Part shown: piece by piece, positions 17,499 to 25,532 of the stretch
How positions within the stretch are numbered: the stretch's first letter is position 1
Layout of the letters: the number at the start of each line of letters is the position of its first letter
From: Gemmatimonadota bacterium
GTDB taxonomy: Bacteria > Gemmatimonadota > Gemmatimonadetes > Gemmatimonadales > GWC2-71-9
Reading direction: 5' to 3'
Assembly: GCA_003221005.1 (NCBI GenBank)
Contig: QHTZ01000097.1
Coordinates: forward strand, 1 to 45,647
Length of the DNA: 45,647 nucleotides
Notes under the pieces: model-generated
Told to the model about the DNA's origin: nothing
Database searches by the model: none
Seen by the model: the letters and a program-made list of their open reading frames with translations, nothing else
Made by a program: the position numbers and the translations under genes

Positions 17499-18436
17499 CA
17501 CGCTCGTCGTGGTGGCCATCGTGCAGGGGACGGCGGCTTCCCCTCCCCCGGCCCCGGCGGGCGACACCGGGGCGCTGCGGATACAACGCGCGCCGGACTC
17601 GACGGACGGTCGCGCCCAGGTAGCGCTCGGCCGGGCGTACCTGCAGCGCTTCGACGCCGCGCACGCGGGGGGCGCGGTCCGCGACACCCTGTGGGCCCGC
17701 CGCGTGCTCGACACCGCCGACGAAGTTCTGACGCGCGCGGCGCTCGCGCTCGGCTCGCCTCCCCCGGGCGCGAGCCCTACGGGAGACACCGCGCGCGTGC
17801 TGCGAGTGCGGGTGTGGAGCGAGCGGGCCTTGCTCGCCTGGCATCGCGGCGGCCTCGCGCTCGGTCCCAACACCTGGGGACCGCTGCCTGCGCCTGTCGC
17901 CCGTGCTGGAGGAGCTGGGCGAGAACCTGCTCCGCGCTTGTCCGGCGGGAGGGGCGCTGCTCACCGCGGCCGACGCCGACTCCTATGCCGCCTGGTACAT
18001 GCGGTTCGTGCGGGGGCTGCGCCCCGACCTGCTCGTGATCCCACTCGCCGTATGGCGGCGCGATTCGCTGTTTCGCGTGCGGGCGGCAGCGGACCTGCGG
18101 CTGGGCCGCAGGGCGCGTGCAGAAGGCTGGCTGGGGGCGCTGGTCGAGCGGCGGCCGGTGTGCGTCAGCATGGCGCTCGACCGACCGCCCGATGCCCAAG
18201 GCGCCACCTGGCGCACGCGTCCGCTCGTGTGGGTGGCGGGTCCGCAGGTAACGGACGACCCGGTGCCGCCCCGCGACTTCGTGTTCGCGGCGCTCAAGGT
18301 GGCGGTGGACAACCACGACCCGTGGGCGCAGCCGGTGCTCGAGCTGTACGGCCGGGCCGCACGGGCGACGGCGCGCCTGTGCGAGGCGTTCTCGACGTTC
18401 GGGGTGTCGGGTGCGATCGAGGCGTGCCGGCATTGA
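17479..18436 (+). pseudogene. Exported protein of unknown function, frameshifted
   Basis: A protein-like frame begins at ATG 17479 (signal peptide [20 protein letters not shown]) and continues through helical, TPR-like sequence to GPNTW near 17877. It then moves to the +1 frame, reading RCLRLSPVLEELGENLL to a stop at 18436. Removing one G from the run GGGG at 17876-17879 joins the halves as NTWDRCLRLSPVL. The C-terminal part contains ADADSYAAWYMRFVRGLRPDLLV, which resembles the soluble part of some membrane glycosyltransferase-like proteins (a D-x-D-S/T-x-x-x-W-Y pattern), but the family is uncertain. It overlaps pccB by 20 nt and sits inside the carboxylase operon. The original frame stays open to 18450 but its composition there is Arg/Gly-rich and shadow-like. 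Confidence 0.6.
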
Positions 18437-18440
18437 GCCT

Positions 18441-18475
18441 TGATAGCTGATGGCTGAAAGCTGATGGCTGAAATC
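18441..18475 (+). repeat. Heptamer tandem array carrying the biotin carboxylase start codon
   Basis: Five 7-nt units: TGATAGC TGATGGC TGAAAGC TGATGGC TGAAATC. The start ATG (18464) of the biotin carboxylase gene is inside unit four. An identical upstream ATG in unit two opens a four-codon ORF (MAES) whose TGA overlaps the real ATG as TGATG. A related copy in reverse orientation lies inside aroA. Confidence 0.65.
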
Positions 18476-19981
18476 TCCCGCGTTCTCGTCGCGAACCGCG
18501 GCGAGATCGCCCTCCGCATCATCCGCGCCTGCCACGAGGAGCGGCTCGAGGCGGTCGCGGTCTACTCCCAGGCTGATCGCCTCTCGCCGCACGTGCGCGC
18601 GGCGGAGCTCGCGGTGCCGATCGGGCCCGCGCCGGCGGTCGATTCGTACCTGAACATGGGCAGGCTGATCGAAGCCGCGAGGTCCACCGGTTGCCAGGCG
18701 ATCCATCCGGGATACGGATTCCTTTCGGAGCGGGCGCCGTTCGCCGATGCCGTCGCCCGCGCGGGCCTCGTGTTCATCGGGCCCCCGGCCGCCGCGATCG
18801 TGGCGATGGGGGACAAGACGGAGGCGCGGCGCCGCATGCAGGCCGCCGGGGTGCCTATTGTGCCCGGTACGACCCAGGCCGTTTCGGACGCGAAGCGGGC
18901 CCGCTACGAGGCCACGCGGCTCGGCTTTCCGGTGCTGCTGAAGGCTGTGGCCGGGGGTGGCGGCAAGGGGATGCGTCTGGTGCACGAGCCCGCGGAGCTC
19001 GAAGCCGCCTTCCAGGCTGCGCAGGGTGAGGCGTTGCGAGCGTTCGGAGCGGGCGACGTCTACGTCGAGAAGTACCTCCAGCGTCCGCGCCACGTCGAGA
19101 TTCAGGTGCTCGCCGACACGCACGGCCGGGTGGTGGCGCTGGGCGAGCGCGAGTGCAGCATCCAGCGCCGTCACCAGAAACTGATCGAGGAGGCGCCGTC
19201 CGTGGCGTTGTCGCCCGCGCTGCGGCGGCGCATGAGCGAGGCGGCCACGGCCGCCGCCGGGTCCGTCGGCTACGTGGGCGCCGGCACCATCGAGTTCTTG
19301 CTCGGCCCTGGTGGGGAATTCCATTTCCTCGAGATGAACACCCGCCTGCAGGTGGAGCACCCGGTCACCGAGCTCGTGTATGGCGTGGACATTGTGCGCG
19401 AGCAGCTGCGCATCGCAGCGGGGAAGCCGATGCGCGTGCACGCTGGCACACTGAACCCGCGGGGACATGCCATCGAATGCCGCATCACGTCCGAAGACCC
19501 GTTCAACGACTTCCTCCCCGCGACGGGCGTGCTGCGCTACCTGCGCGTGCCGAGCGGCCCGGGGGTGCGCTGGGATGGGGGGGTCGAGCAAGGGAACGAG
19601 GTCACGCTGTTCTACGATCCGCTGATCGCGAAGCTGATCGTGTGGGGTGACACGCGGGAGATCGCCATCCAGCGGATGCGGCGCGCGTTGCGGGAGCTCG
19701 TGATCGTGGGGCTGCCGACCTCGCAGGCCTTCCACCTGCGGGTCATGGAGGAGCCTACGTTCCAGCGCGGCGAGCTGGATATCACGTACCTGGAGCGCGT
19801 TGGTCCGGCGCTGCTGGCGCCGGAGCCGCGCGCCGAGGTGGTCCGGCCGCTCGCGGTCGTAGCGGCGCTGCTCGCAGAAGAGCAGCGCGCTGCAGCCGTG
19901 CCGCCTCCTCTGTCCGACCGTCCGACGGTCCGTCCGTCCGGCTGGGTGGACGCGGCGGTGCGGGAAGGGTTGCGCGAGTGA
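18464..19981 (+). CDS. accC: Biotin carboxylase subunit of acyl-CoA carboxylase
   Basis: 505 residues: the ATP-grasp biotin carboxylase without a fused biotin domain. It carboxylates the biotin on the carrier protein using ATP and bicarbonate. Motifs: VLVANRGEIALRIIRA, AIHPGYGFLSE, GDKTEAR, the glycine loop AVAGGGGKGMR, EKYLQRPRHVEIQ, ECSIQRRHQK, EMNTRLQVEHPVTE (catalytic Glu/Asn/Arg). A C-terminal extension after residue 450 is low-complexity and includes an octamer-repeat stretch. The 3' end overlaps the methyltransferase gene by 4 nt (GTGA). No Shine-Dalgarno sequence is evident; the start lies in a heptamer array. Confidence 0.95.
   Translation: MAEISRVLVANRGEIALRIIRACHEERLEAVAVYSQADRLSPHVRAAELAVPIGPAPAVDSYLNMGRLIEAARSTGCQAIHPGYGFLSERAPFADAVARAGLVFIGPPAAAIVAMGDKTEARRRMQAAGVPIVPGTTQAVSDAKRARYEATRLGFPVLLKAVAGGGGKGMRLVHEPAELEAAFQAAQGEALRAFGAGDVYVEKYLQRPRHVEIQVLADTHGRVVALGERECSIQRRHQKLIEEAPSVALSPALRRRMSEAATAAAGSVGYVGAGTIEFLLGPGGEFHFLEMNTRLQVEHPVTELVYGVDIVREQLRIAAGKPMRVHAGTLNPRGHAIECRITSEDPFNDFLPATGVLRYLRVPSGPGVRWDGGVEQGNEVTLFYDPLIAKLIVWGDTREIAIQRMRRALRELVIVGLPTSQAFHLRVMEEPTFQRGELDITYLERVGPALLAPEPRAEVVRPLAVVAALLAEEQRAAAVPPPLSDRPTVRPSGWVDAAVREGLRE
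19911..19942 (+). repeat. Octamer array in the 3' end of the biotin carboxylase gene
   Basis: TGTCCGAC CGTCCGAC GGTCCGTC CGTCCGGC: four 8-nt units. It is the inverted counterpart of the GTCGGACN array at 20380-20411; TGTCCGACCGTCC here and GGACGGTCGGACA there are exact reverse complements. It encodes PLSDRPTVRPSG in the variable C-terminal tail. Confidence 0.6.
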
Positions 19982-21219
19982 GCGAGGTCGTCACGATCGC
20001 CGGGATCGCCGTCGGGGGCGACGGGGTGGGGCGGTTGGCGGACGGCCGAGCTGTATTCGTGCCGCGCACCGCGCCGGGAGATCGCGTGGCGCTGCAGCGC
20101 GGCGTAAAGCTCCATCGCAGCTTCGCGCGCGGCGACGTCGCCGAAGTTGTGGCGCCCGGGCCGGCGCGAGTGACGCCGCCCTGTCCCCACTTCGTGCACG
20201 ATCGCTGCGGCGGTTGCCAGTTGCAGCAGCTCGCCTATGACGCCCAACTCGCGGCGAAGCGTGCTCTCGTGGGCGATGCGCTGCGGCGTATCGGGAAGCT
20301 CGACTGCGGCGATCCGGAGATCGTCGAAGCGATCGCCGAGTGGCGCTATCGGGCAAGCATACGCCTCGCCGTCAAACCCGTCGGACGGTCGGACAGTCGA
20401 ACGGTCGGACTGCATCCGTACGATCGGCCGGGGTCCGTCTTCCCCCTCGGGGACTGTCACATCGCAGACTTCCGGCTCATGGCGCTGTGGCGAGACTTGA
20501 AGCAACACCTCGACCTCCTGCCGCCACGGCTCGCAGGGCTCACGCTGCGGCTCGATCGGGAAGGGCGTCGCCACGTGGTCGCGGAGTCCGCGGGCGAGCC
20601 GTGGCAATCGGCCGAGGCGCTGCGAGCCGCGCTGCCCGACGGGGCAGGCGTCATCTGCTGGTGGCAGCCAGTGGACGGCGCCGCGCGGGTCGTGGCCGGG
20701 CCTCGCACCGGGTTTCCCGCCACCGCCTTCGAGCAGGCGAACCCCGAGATGGGCGCGCTCGCGCGCGCTTGGGCGGTGGAGCAGCTGGGCGAGCTCCGCG
20801 GTGCGCTCGTGTGGGACCTGTACGGCGGCATCGGCGACATGGCGGCGCTGCTCGCCGGCCGCGGGGCGCAAGTGGTGAGCGTGGACGCGGACGAGCACGC
20901 CGTCGACTGGGCCCGGAGCAGCTCCGGCGCGGGTGCGGTGCGCTTCATCGCGGCGCGGGCAGAGGACGTGCTTCCCACGCTCCCCGACCCGGTCGCCGTG
21001 GTGCTGAGCCCGCCGCGCGCCGGGCTGCACTGGAATGTCACACTGCGTCTCCGGGAGCGGCCGGTGAGCCGCGTGGCGTACCTCGGTTCCGACCCCGCCA
21101 CCCTCGCCCGCGACCTGCAGCGCCTGAGCGTGAACTACCGGCTCAGCGCGATCCGGGCGTTCGACCTGCACCCGCAGACGGCGGAGGTGGAGACGGTGGC
21201 CGTGCTGGAGGGCGTGTGA
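19978..21219 (+). CDS. TrmA/RlmD-family RNA methyltransferase-like protein lacking the catalytic Cys
   Basis: 413 residues. An N-terminal TRAM-like domain is followed by iron-sulphur cysteines Cys69, Cys77 and Cys80 (CPHFVHDRCGGCQLQ), with a fourth at Cys160 (PLGDCHI). The Rossmann-fold methyltransferase domain has SAM motif I WDLYGGIGDMAALLA (279-293). RlmD and TrmA methylate uridine C5 using a Cys in the motif SCNPATLARD; here it reads GSDPATLARD with Ser371 in that place. The DP of D-P-A/P-R is SPPR (Ser344). The C-terminal Glu (E405) is kept. Binding of SAM and RNA looks possible, but standard m5U chemistry does not. It is coupled by 4-nt overlaps to biotin carboxylase upstream and biotin carrier downstream. 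Octamer repeats lie at residues of about 135-145. Confidence 0.82.
   Translation: MSEVVTIAGIAVGGDGVGRLADGRAVFVPRTAPGDRVALQRGVKLHRSFARGDVAEVVAPGPARVTPPCPHFVHDRCGGCQLQQLAYDAQLAAKRALVGDALRRIGKLDCGDPEIVEAIAEWRYRASIRLAVKPVGRSDSRTVGLHPYDRPGSVFPLGDCHIADFRLMALWRDLKQHLDLLPPRLAGLTLRLDREGRRHVVAESAGEPWQSAEALRAALPDGAGVICWWQPVDGAARVVAGPRTGFPATAFEQANPEMGALARAWAVEQLGELRGALVWDLYGGIGDMAALLAGRGAQVVSVDADEHAVDWARSSSGAGAVRFIAARAEDVLPTLPDPVAVVLSPPRAGLHWNVTLRLRERPVSRVAYLGSDPATLARDLQRLSVNYRLSAIRAFDLHPQTAEVETVAVLEGV
20380..20411 (+). repeat. Octamer array inside the RlmD-like gene
   Basis: GTCGGACG GTCGGACA GTCGAACG GTCGGACT: four 8-nt units in tandem, encoding VGRSDSRTVGL between a beta strand (SIRLAVKP) and HPYDR. 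It is inverted relative to the array 440 bp upstream. Confidence 0.65.
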
Positions 21220-21740
21220 AGTACTTCGTCCGCATCGCCGACCTGCCGCAGATCCTCGAGGTGGAGGTCGAGGGAGGACGGGTGAGTGTCGCGGGGGCGC
21301 CGTATGAGGCTCATCTCGCGGCCGTGCCCGGGACGCCCCTCTACCACCTGTTGCTCGCGGGCGAGTCGTGGACCGTGGCGGCGCAGCCGGGCGAGGGAAT
21401 TGGCCGGTGGACGTTGGGGGTGGTGGGGGAGCGCATCGAGGTGGAAGCCGTGGACGAGCGGACCCGGCACGTCCAGGAGCTGACCGGACGGCGGCCCGTG
21501 CGCGCCGCCTCAGGGACGATCCAGGCGCCGATGCCAGGGCTCGTCGTGCGCGTCGCCGTGACGGAGGGGCAGCGCGTGGAAGCAGGGGCGGAGCTCGTCG
21601 TGGTGGAGGCCATGAAGATGGAAAACCAGCTACGCGCACCGCGCGCCGGCGTCGTCGCGAAGGTGCACGTCGCGGTGGGAGAGGCGGTCGAAAAAGGGGC
21701 CCCGCTCGTAACCGTCGAAAGCCCGGAACTTTCAGGTTGA
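21216..21740 (+). CDS. accB: Biotin carboxyl carrier protein of acyl-CoA carboxylase
   Basis: 174 residues with GTG start inside the preceding stop (GTGA). The N-terminal about 95 residues (FVRIADLPQILEVEVEGG, HLLLAGESWTVAAQ) correspond to the linker domain that, in fused PccA proteins, joins biotin carboxylase to the biotin domain. Residues of about 100-172 form the biotinyl domain (IQAPMPGLVV, VVVEAMKMEN with biotinylated Lys134, VGEAVEKGAPLV). With pccB and the biotin carboxylase it completes a three-polypeptide acyl-CoA carboxylase. Its stop codon lies inside the -35 box of the rplM promoter. Confidence 0.93.
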   Translation: MKYFVRIADLPQILEVEVEGGRVSVAGAPYEAHLAAVPGTPLYHLLLAGESWTVAAQPGEGIGRWTLGVVGERIEVEAVDERTRHVQELTGRRPVRAASGTIQAPMPGLVVRVAVTEGQRVEAGAELVVVEAMKMENQLRAPRAGVVAKVHVAVGEAVEKGAPLVTVESPELSG

Positions 21741-21766
21741 CAGGGCGTTACGGGCCATGGTATTGT
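21737..21766 (+). promoter_or_regulatory. Sigma-70-type promoter for rplM-rpsI
   Basis: TTGACA (21737-21742), 18-bp spacer, TATTGT (21761-21766), ending 34 bp before the rplM start. The -35 is a perfect consensus and overlaps the stop of the biotin carrier gene. This is the best promoter match in the window. Confidence 0.75.
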
Positions 21767-21800
21767 TTCCGGCTGGCAGATTTTCGGGTCACGTGAGGAC

Positions 21801-22244
21801 ATGAAAACATTCACGCTCAAGCCGCAAGACATTGTGCGCCGCTGGTTCTTGGTGGATGCTGCCGGGCAGCCGCTCGGCCGGCTCGCGAGCCGTGTCGCGC
21901 AGATTTTGCGCGGTAAGCACAAGCCGACTTTCACGCCGCATGTGAACGGGGGAGACTGCGTCATCGTCGTGAACGCGGAGCGGGTCAAGCTCACGGGCCG
22001 GAAGCTTGAGCAGAAGCGCTATTTCCACCACACCGGTTACATGGGGCACGAGCGTTTCACGCCGCTCAAGACGCTGCTCGCGAAGCACCCCGAGCGCGTG
22101 ATCGAAAAGGCTGTGTGGGGCATGCTGCCGAAGACGACGCTGTCGCGCCAGAAGGTGAAGCAGATGCTCAAGGTGTACGCAGGGCCGGCGCATCCGCACG
22201 CGGCGCAGCAGCCCGAGCCCTTGGCGATCACGGAGGTCGGATGA
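21801..22244 (+). CDS. rplM: 50S ribosomal protein L13
   Basis: 147 residues, the standard L13 length. Motifs: WFLVDAAGQPLGRLAS near the N-terminus, LRGKHKPTFTPHVNGGDCVIVVNAE, YFHHTGYMG and GMLPKTTLSRQ. It is an early-assembling large-subunit protein. GTGAGG lies just before the ATG. It overlaps rpsI by 4 nt (ATGA), the conserved rplM-rpsI pair. Confidence 0.97.
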   Translation: MKTFTLKPQDIVRRWFLVDAAGQPLGRLASRVAQILRGKHKPTFTPHVNGGDCVIVVNAERVKLTGRKLEQKRYFHHTGYMGHERFTPLKTLLAKHPERVIEKAVWGMLPKTTLSRQKVKQMLKVYAGPAHPHAAQQPEPLAITEVG

Positions 22245-22645
22245 GCGCGATCACGCCGGAGCTGCGTTGGCATGCCATCGGCCGGCGCAAGGTGAGCGTG
22301 GCGCGCGTGTACCTCACACCGGGCTCGGGCAAGTGGAACATCAACCGGCGCACGCTCGGCGACTACTTCCCCCGCCCGTCGCTGGTGTCGCACATCCAGC
22401 AACCGTTCACTGCCACCGACACGCTGGGGGCCTTCGACGTGCGCGCCATCGTCGCCGGTGGGGGGCTGACGGGACAAGCGGGGGCGCTCCGGATGGCGAT
22501 CGGCCGTGCGCTCGTCCTCGCGGACGAGCGACACCGCCGCAAGCTGCGCGAGCAGGGTTTGTTGACCCGCGATCCGCGCGTGGTCGAGCGCAAAAAGCCG
22601 GGGCGCGCCGGTGCGCGGAAGCGGTTCCAGTTCTCGAAGCGTTAG
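22241..22645 (+). CDS. rpsI: 30S ribosomal protein S9
   Basis: 134 residues. The start is the ATG in the ATGA overlap with rplM. Motifs: AIGRRKVSVARVYL, the central VAGGGLTGQAGALRMAIGRAL, and the C-terminal tail GRAGARKRFQFSKR, whose basic end reaches the P-site tRNA in the ribosome. The N-terminal few residues are slightly longer than in E. coli S9. It is followed after 30 bp by rpsB. Confidence 0.97.
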   Translation: MSAITPELRWHAIGRRKVSVARVYLTPGSGKWNINRRTLGDYFPRPSLVSHIQQPFTATDTLGAFDVRAIVAGGGLTGQAGALRMAIGRALVLADERHRRKLREQGLLTRDPRVVERKKPGRAGARKRFQFSKR

Positions 22646-22675
22646 CCGACAGCGCAGTCTCCAGAAAGGAAGGGC

Positions 22676-23504
22676 ATGCCGCAGCCACAGCTGCAGGATC
22701 TCCTCGAAGCCGGGGTTCACTTCGGCCACCAGACACGCCGGTGGAACCCCAAGATGCGCCGCTTCATCTTCGCCGAACGCTCCGGGATCTACATCATCGA
22801 CCTCCAGAAGACCCTGCGCCAGCTCGAGGCGGCCCAGGACCTGCTCCGGGGCGTGGTGCTGCGGGGCGAGGGAGTGCTGTTCGTCTGCACGAAGCGGCAG
22901 CTCAAGCTCATCATCCAGGGGGAGGCGCAGCGCTGCGGGTCGTTCTACGTGACGGAGCGGTGGCTGGGCGGCACGCTCACCAACTTCCAGACCATCAAGC
23001 GCCAGATCAAGCGACTGAAGGAGCTCGAGCAGGGGGCGGCGGACGGGGAATTCGGGAACTACACGAAGAAGGAGCAGCTGCTGTTCGACCGGGAACGCGT
23101 CAAGCTCGACAAGTATCTCTCCGGGATCAAGAACATGAACCGGCTGCCCGGGGCGTTGTTCGTGGTGGATGCAAAGAAGGAGCGGATCGCGGTGGCGGAA
23201 GCGAACAAGCTGGGGATCGCGGTCGTCGCGATCGTGGACACCAACGCCGATCCCGATCTGATCACCGTGCCCGTCCCGGGGAACGACGACGCGATCCGGG
23301 CGGTCTCGCTGATCACCGGGGTGATCTCGGACGTGATCACGGAAGCGCGCCGCCAGTCCCCGCTGCGCGAGGCAGCGGGAGGGGGACCGCAAGCGGAAGC
23401 CGGCGCGGCGCAAGCGGCGGCCCAAGCCCGAGGCGATCGCCGCGCGGCTCAAGACCGAAGAGACTCCGGCTCCGGCGGAATCGAGCGGTGGGGGCGAAGG
23501 CTAG
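22676..23504 (+). CDS. rpsB: 30S ribosomal protein S2, apparent frameshift near the C-terminus
   Basis: S2 binds S1 and is assembled late on the 30S subunit. The core is intact from MPQPQLQDLLEAGVHFGHQ to LITGVISDVITEARRQSP (about residue 230): GVHFGHQTRRWNPKM, IYIIDLQKTL, WLGGTLTNF, LPGALFVVD, AIVDTNADPD. After REAAGG the frame as given runs through the downstream terminator to 23584. Removing one G from the GGGGG run at 23381-23385 restores a lysine/arginine-rich tail (GDRKRKPARRKRRPKPEA) ending at TAG 23502-23504. This makes a protein of about 275 residues that stops before the hairpin, so I use that end. AAGGAAGG precedes the ATG. Confidence 0.85.
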
Positions 23505-23533
23505 CTGCCCGGCTCCCGATGCGATCTCACCAC

Positions 23534-23573
23534 CGCCGCCCTCCAGCCCCACGGCGTGAGGGCGGCGTTTTTT
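23534..23573 (+). terminator. Intrinsic terminator or attenuator between rpsB and tsf
   Basis: CGCCGCCCTC (23534-23543) pairs perfectly with GAGGGCGGCG (23558-23567), loop of 14 nt, followed by TTTTTT. It ends 14 bp before the tsf start, so it probably lowers tsf transcription relative to rpsB instead of fully separating them. Confidence 0.8.
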
Positions 23574-23587
23574 GTGAGGAGTGAAGG

Positions 23588-24196
23588 GTGTCGAGCGTGA
23601 AAGAGATTCCGGCAAAGCTGGTGGCCGAGCTGCGCGCCCGCACGGGCGCGGGGATGATGGACTGCAAGAAGGCACTCGAGGAGACGGGCGGTGATCTCGA
23701 GAAGGCCGTCGAGCTGCTCCGCAAAAAGAGCATCGCGAAGGCCGACAAGCGGGCGGGCCGCCAAGTCGCCGAAGGACTGATCGAATCCTATGTGCACTTC
23801 AACGGTCGGGTCGCGGTCCTCGTCGAAGTGAACTGCGAGACGGACTTCGTGGCCCGGACGGAAGCGTTCCGCCAGCTCGCCAAGGACCTGGCCCTGCAAA
23901 TTGCGTCCGCGGCGCCGCTCGCGGTGCGGATCGAGGATCTCCCCGCCGAGGTGGTAGACAGCGAGCGACGCATCTACGAGGCCCAGGTCCTCGAGCAAAA
24001 GAAGCCCGAGAACATTCGCGCCAAGATCGTGGACGGCATGCTGAAGAAGTTCTACGAGGAGCGGGTGCTGCTCGAGCAGCCGTTCGTCAAGGACGACAAG
24101 CGCAGGGTGGGCGATCTCGTGAAGGCGCTCGCGGCTCAGACGGGCGAGAACATCCAGGTGCGCCGGTTCGCCCGGTTCGAGCTGGGAGGGAGCTGA
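23588..24196 (+). CDS. tsf: Elongation factor Ts
   Basis: 202 residues with GTG start. It is the nucleotide-exchange factor for EF-Tu. The UBA-like N-terminus reads [18 protein letters not shown], and the core has [12 protein letters not shown]; the C-terminal region has [31 protein letters not shown]. It is shorter than E. coli EF-Ts (about 280) because the second subdomain is reduced, as in several phyla. GAGGAGTGAAGG lies upstream. pyrH starts directly after its stop. Confidence 0.96.
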   Translation: MSSVKEIPAKLVAELRARTGAGMMDCKKALEETGGDLEKAVELLRKKSIAKADKRAGRQVAEGLIESYVHFNGRVAVLVEVNCETDFVARTEAFRQLAKDLALQIASAAPLAVRIEDLPAEVVDSERRIYEAQVLEQKKPENIRAKIVDGMLKKFYEERVLLEQPFVKDDKRRVGDLVKALAAQTGENIQVRRFARFELGGS

Positions 24197-24982
24197 GTGC
24201 CGCCGTCTCGCGCCCCCGCCCCCGCTTCAGCCCCCGCCGCTGCTCCCGCCCCCGCGGCGGCGCCGAAGCTGGCCTACGGGCGCGCGCTCCTGAAGATTTC
24301 CGGAGAAGCCTTCACCGGCAGCCGTGCCGGGGGCGCCAGCGGGATCGACTTCGGCGTCATCGAGCGGCTGACGGACGAGCTGAAAACGGTCGCGGCGATG
24401 GGCGTGCAGCTCGGCCTCGTCGTCGGTGGGGGTAACATCATGCGGGGCGCGGCGGCGAGCCAGCAGGGGGTGGACCGGGTCTCCGCGGACTACATGGGGA
24501 TGCTGGCGACTGTGATCAACGCGCTCGCCCTTCAGGACATCCTCGAGAAGAAGGGGGTCGATACGCGGGTAATGACGGCGATCCGGATGGAGGAGCTTGC
24601 CGAGCCGTACATCCGGCGCCGCGCGGTGCGGCATCTGGAAAAGGGCCGCATGGTGATCTGCGCGGGCGGGACCGGCAACCCGTACTTCTCGACCGACACG
24701 GCGGCGGTGCTGCGGGCCCTCGAGATCGAAGCGCAGGTGTTGCTGAAGGCGACGAACGTCGACGGCATCTACACCGCCGACCCGAAGCGGGATGCGAACG
24801 CGAAGTTCCTGCCCACGCTCTCCTTCCAGGATGCGATCGTGAACGGCTACGCGGTGATGGACGCGAACGCGTTCGGGCTCTGCAAGGAAAATCGCTTGCC
24901 GATTGTGGTGTTCAACATCAACCAGCCCGGCGCGACCGCCAGAGTGCTGGCGGGCGAGCGCGTCGGCACCCTCGTGCAATGA
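24197..24982 (+). CDS. pyrH: Uridylate (UMP) kinase
   Basis: 261 residues of the amino-acid-kinase fold. It makes UDP from UMP for pyrimidine synthesis. Motifs: [71 protein letters not shown]. The GTG start is immediately after the tsf stop. An N-terminal stretch of about 24 residues of only Ala/Pro/Ser precedes the enzyme, encoded by C-rich repeats. It is not part of the normal fold and may be a flexible tail, or the true start may be downstream. It overlaps frr by 4 nt. Confidence 0.95.
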   Translation: MPPSRAPAPASAPAAAPAPAAAPKLAYGRALLKISGEAFTGSRAGGASGIDFGVIERLTDELKTVAAMGVQLGLVVGGGNIMRGAAASQQGVDRVSADYMGMLATVINALALQDILEKKGVDTRVMTAIRMEELAEPYIRRRAVRHLEKGRMVICAGGTGNPYFSTDTAAVLRALEIEAQVLLKATNVDGIYTADPKRDANAKFLPTLSFQDAIVNGYAVMDANAFGLCKENRLPIVVFNINQPGATARVLAGERVGTLVQ

Positions 24983-25530
24983 CCCTCCCGGATCACAGCA
25001 AGCACGCCAAGCTCCTCATGGACAAGGCGGTGGAGGCGGTGAAGCGCGAGTTCGCGACCGTGCGGACCGGGAAGGCGACGACCGCGTTGCTCGATCTCGT
25101 CCGGGTCGAGGCATACGGCAACGAGATGCCGCTGAACCAAGTCGCCAGCGTCGCCGCGCCGGAGCCAAAGCTCCTCACCATTCAGCCGTGGGACCGCAGT
25201 CTCATGAAGGCCGTCGAGAAGGCGATCCTCGCGTCCGACCTCGGCCTGACGCCGTCGAACGACGGGCAGATCATCCGCATTCCGCTGCCGCCGCTCACCG
25301 AAGAGCGCCGCAAAGAGCTGGTGAAGGTGGTGCACCGGTTCGCCGAAGAAGGGCGCGTGGCGATCCGCCACGCGCGCACCGAAGGGATCAACAAGATCAA
25401 GAAAACTGAGCACGTCTCCGACGACGAGAAGAAGCACGCCGAGAAGGATGTGCAGAAGCTGCACGACGAGCACATGAAACAGATCGATGACGTCCTGAAG
25501 GGCAAGGAGTCAGAGATCCTCGAGGTTTGA
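24979..25530 (+). CDS. frr: Ribosome recycling factor
   Basis: 183 residues, about the usual 185. With EF-G it splits post-termination ribosomes. Motifs: [78 protein letters not shown], and the C-terminal helix [32 protein letters not shown] overlap with pyrH. The rpsB-tsf-pyrH-frr-uppS-cdsA-dxr-rseP order is classical. Confidence 0.97.
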   Translation: MTLPDHSKHAKLLMDKAVEAVKREFATVRTGKATTALLDLVRVEAYGNEMPLNQVASVAAPEPKLLTIQPWDRSLMKAVEKAILASDLGLTPSNDGQIIRIPLPPLTEERRKELVKVVHRFAEEGRVAIRHARTEGINKIKKTEHVSDDEKKHAEKDVQKLHDEHMKQIDDVLKGKESEILEV

Positions 25531-25532
25531 GC

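Noticed and set aside
18441-18475. CRISPR-like repeat
   Set aside because: Contiguous 7-nt tandem units without spacers; no cas genes in the window.
21741-21800. Riboswitch or L13 leader element before rplM
   Set aside because: The gap is only 60 bp, has a clear promoter and shows no conserved fold I can recognise.
23370-23510. Programmed ribosomal frameshift in rpsB
   Set aside because: No stimulatory structure or known slippery heptamer is evident, and a similar one-G excess occurs at 17876, so a base error is simpler.
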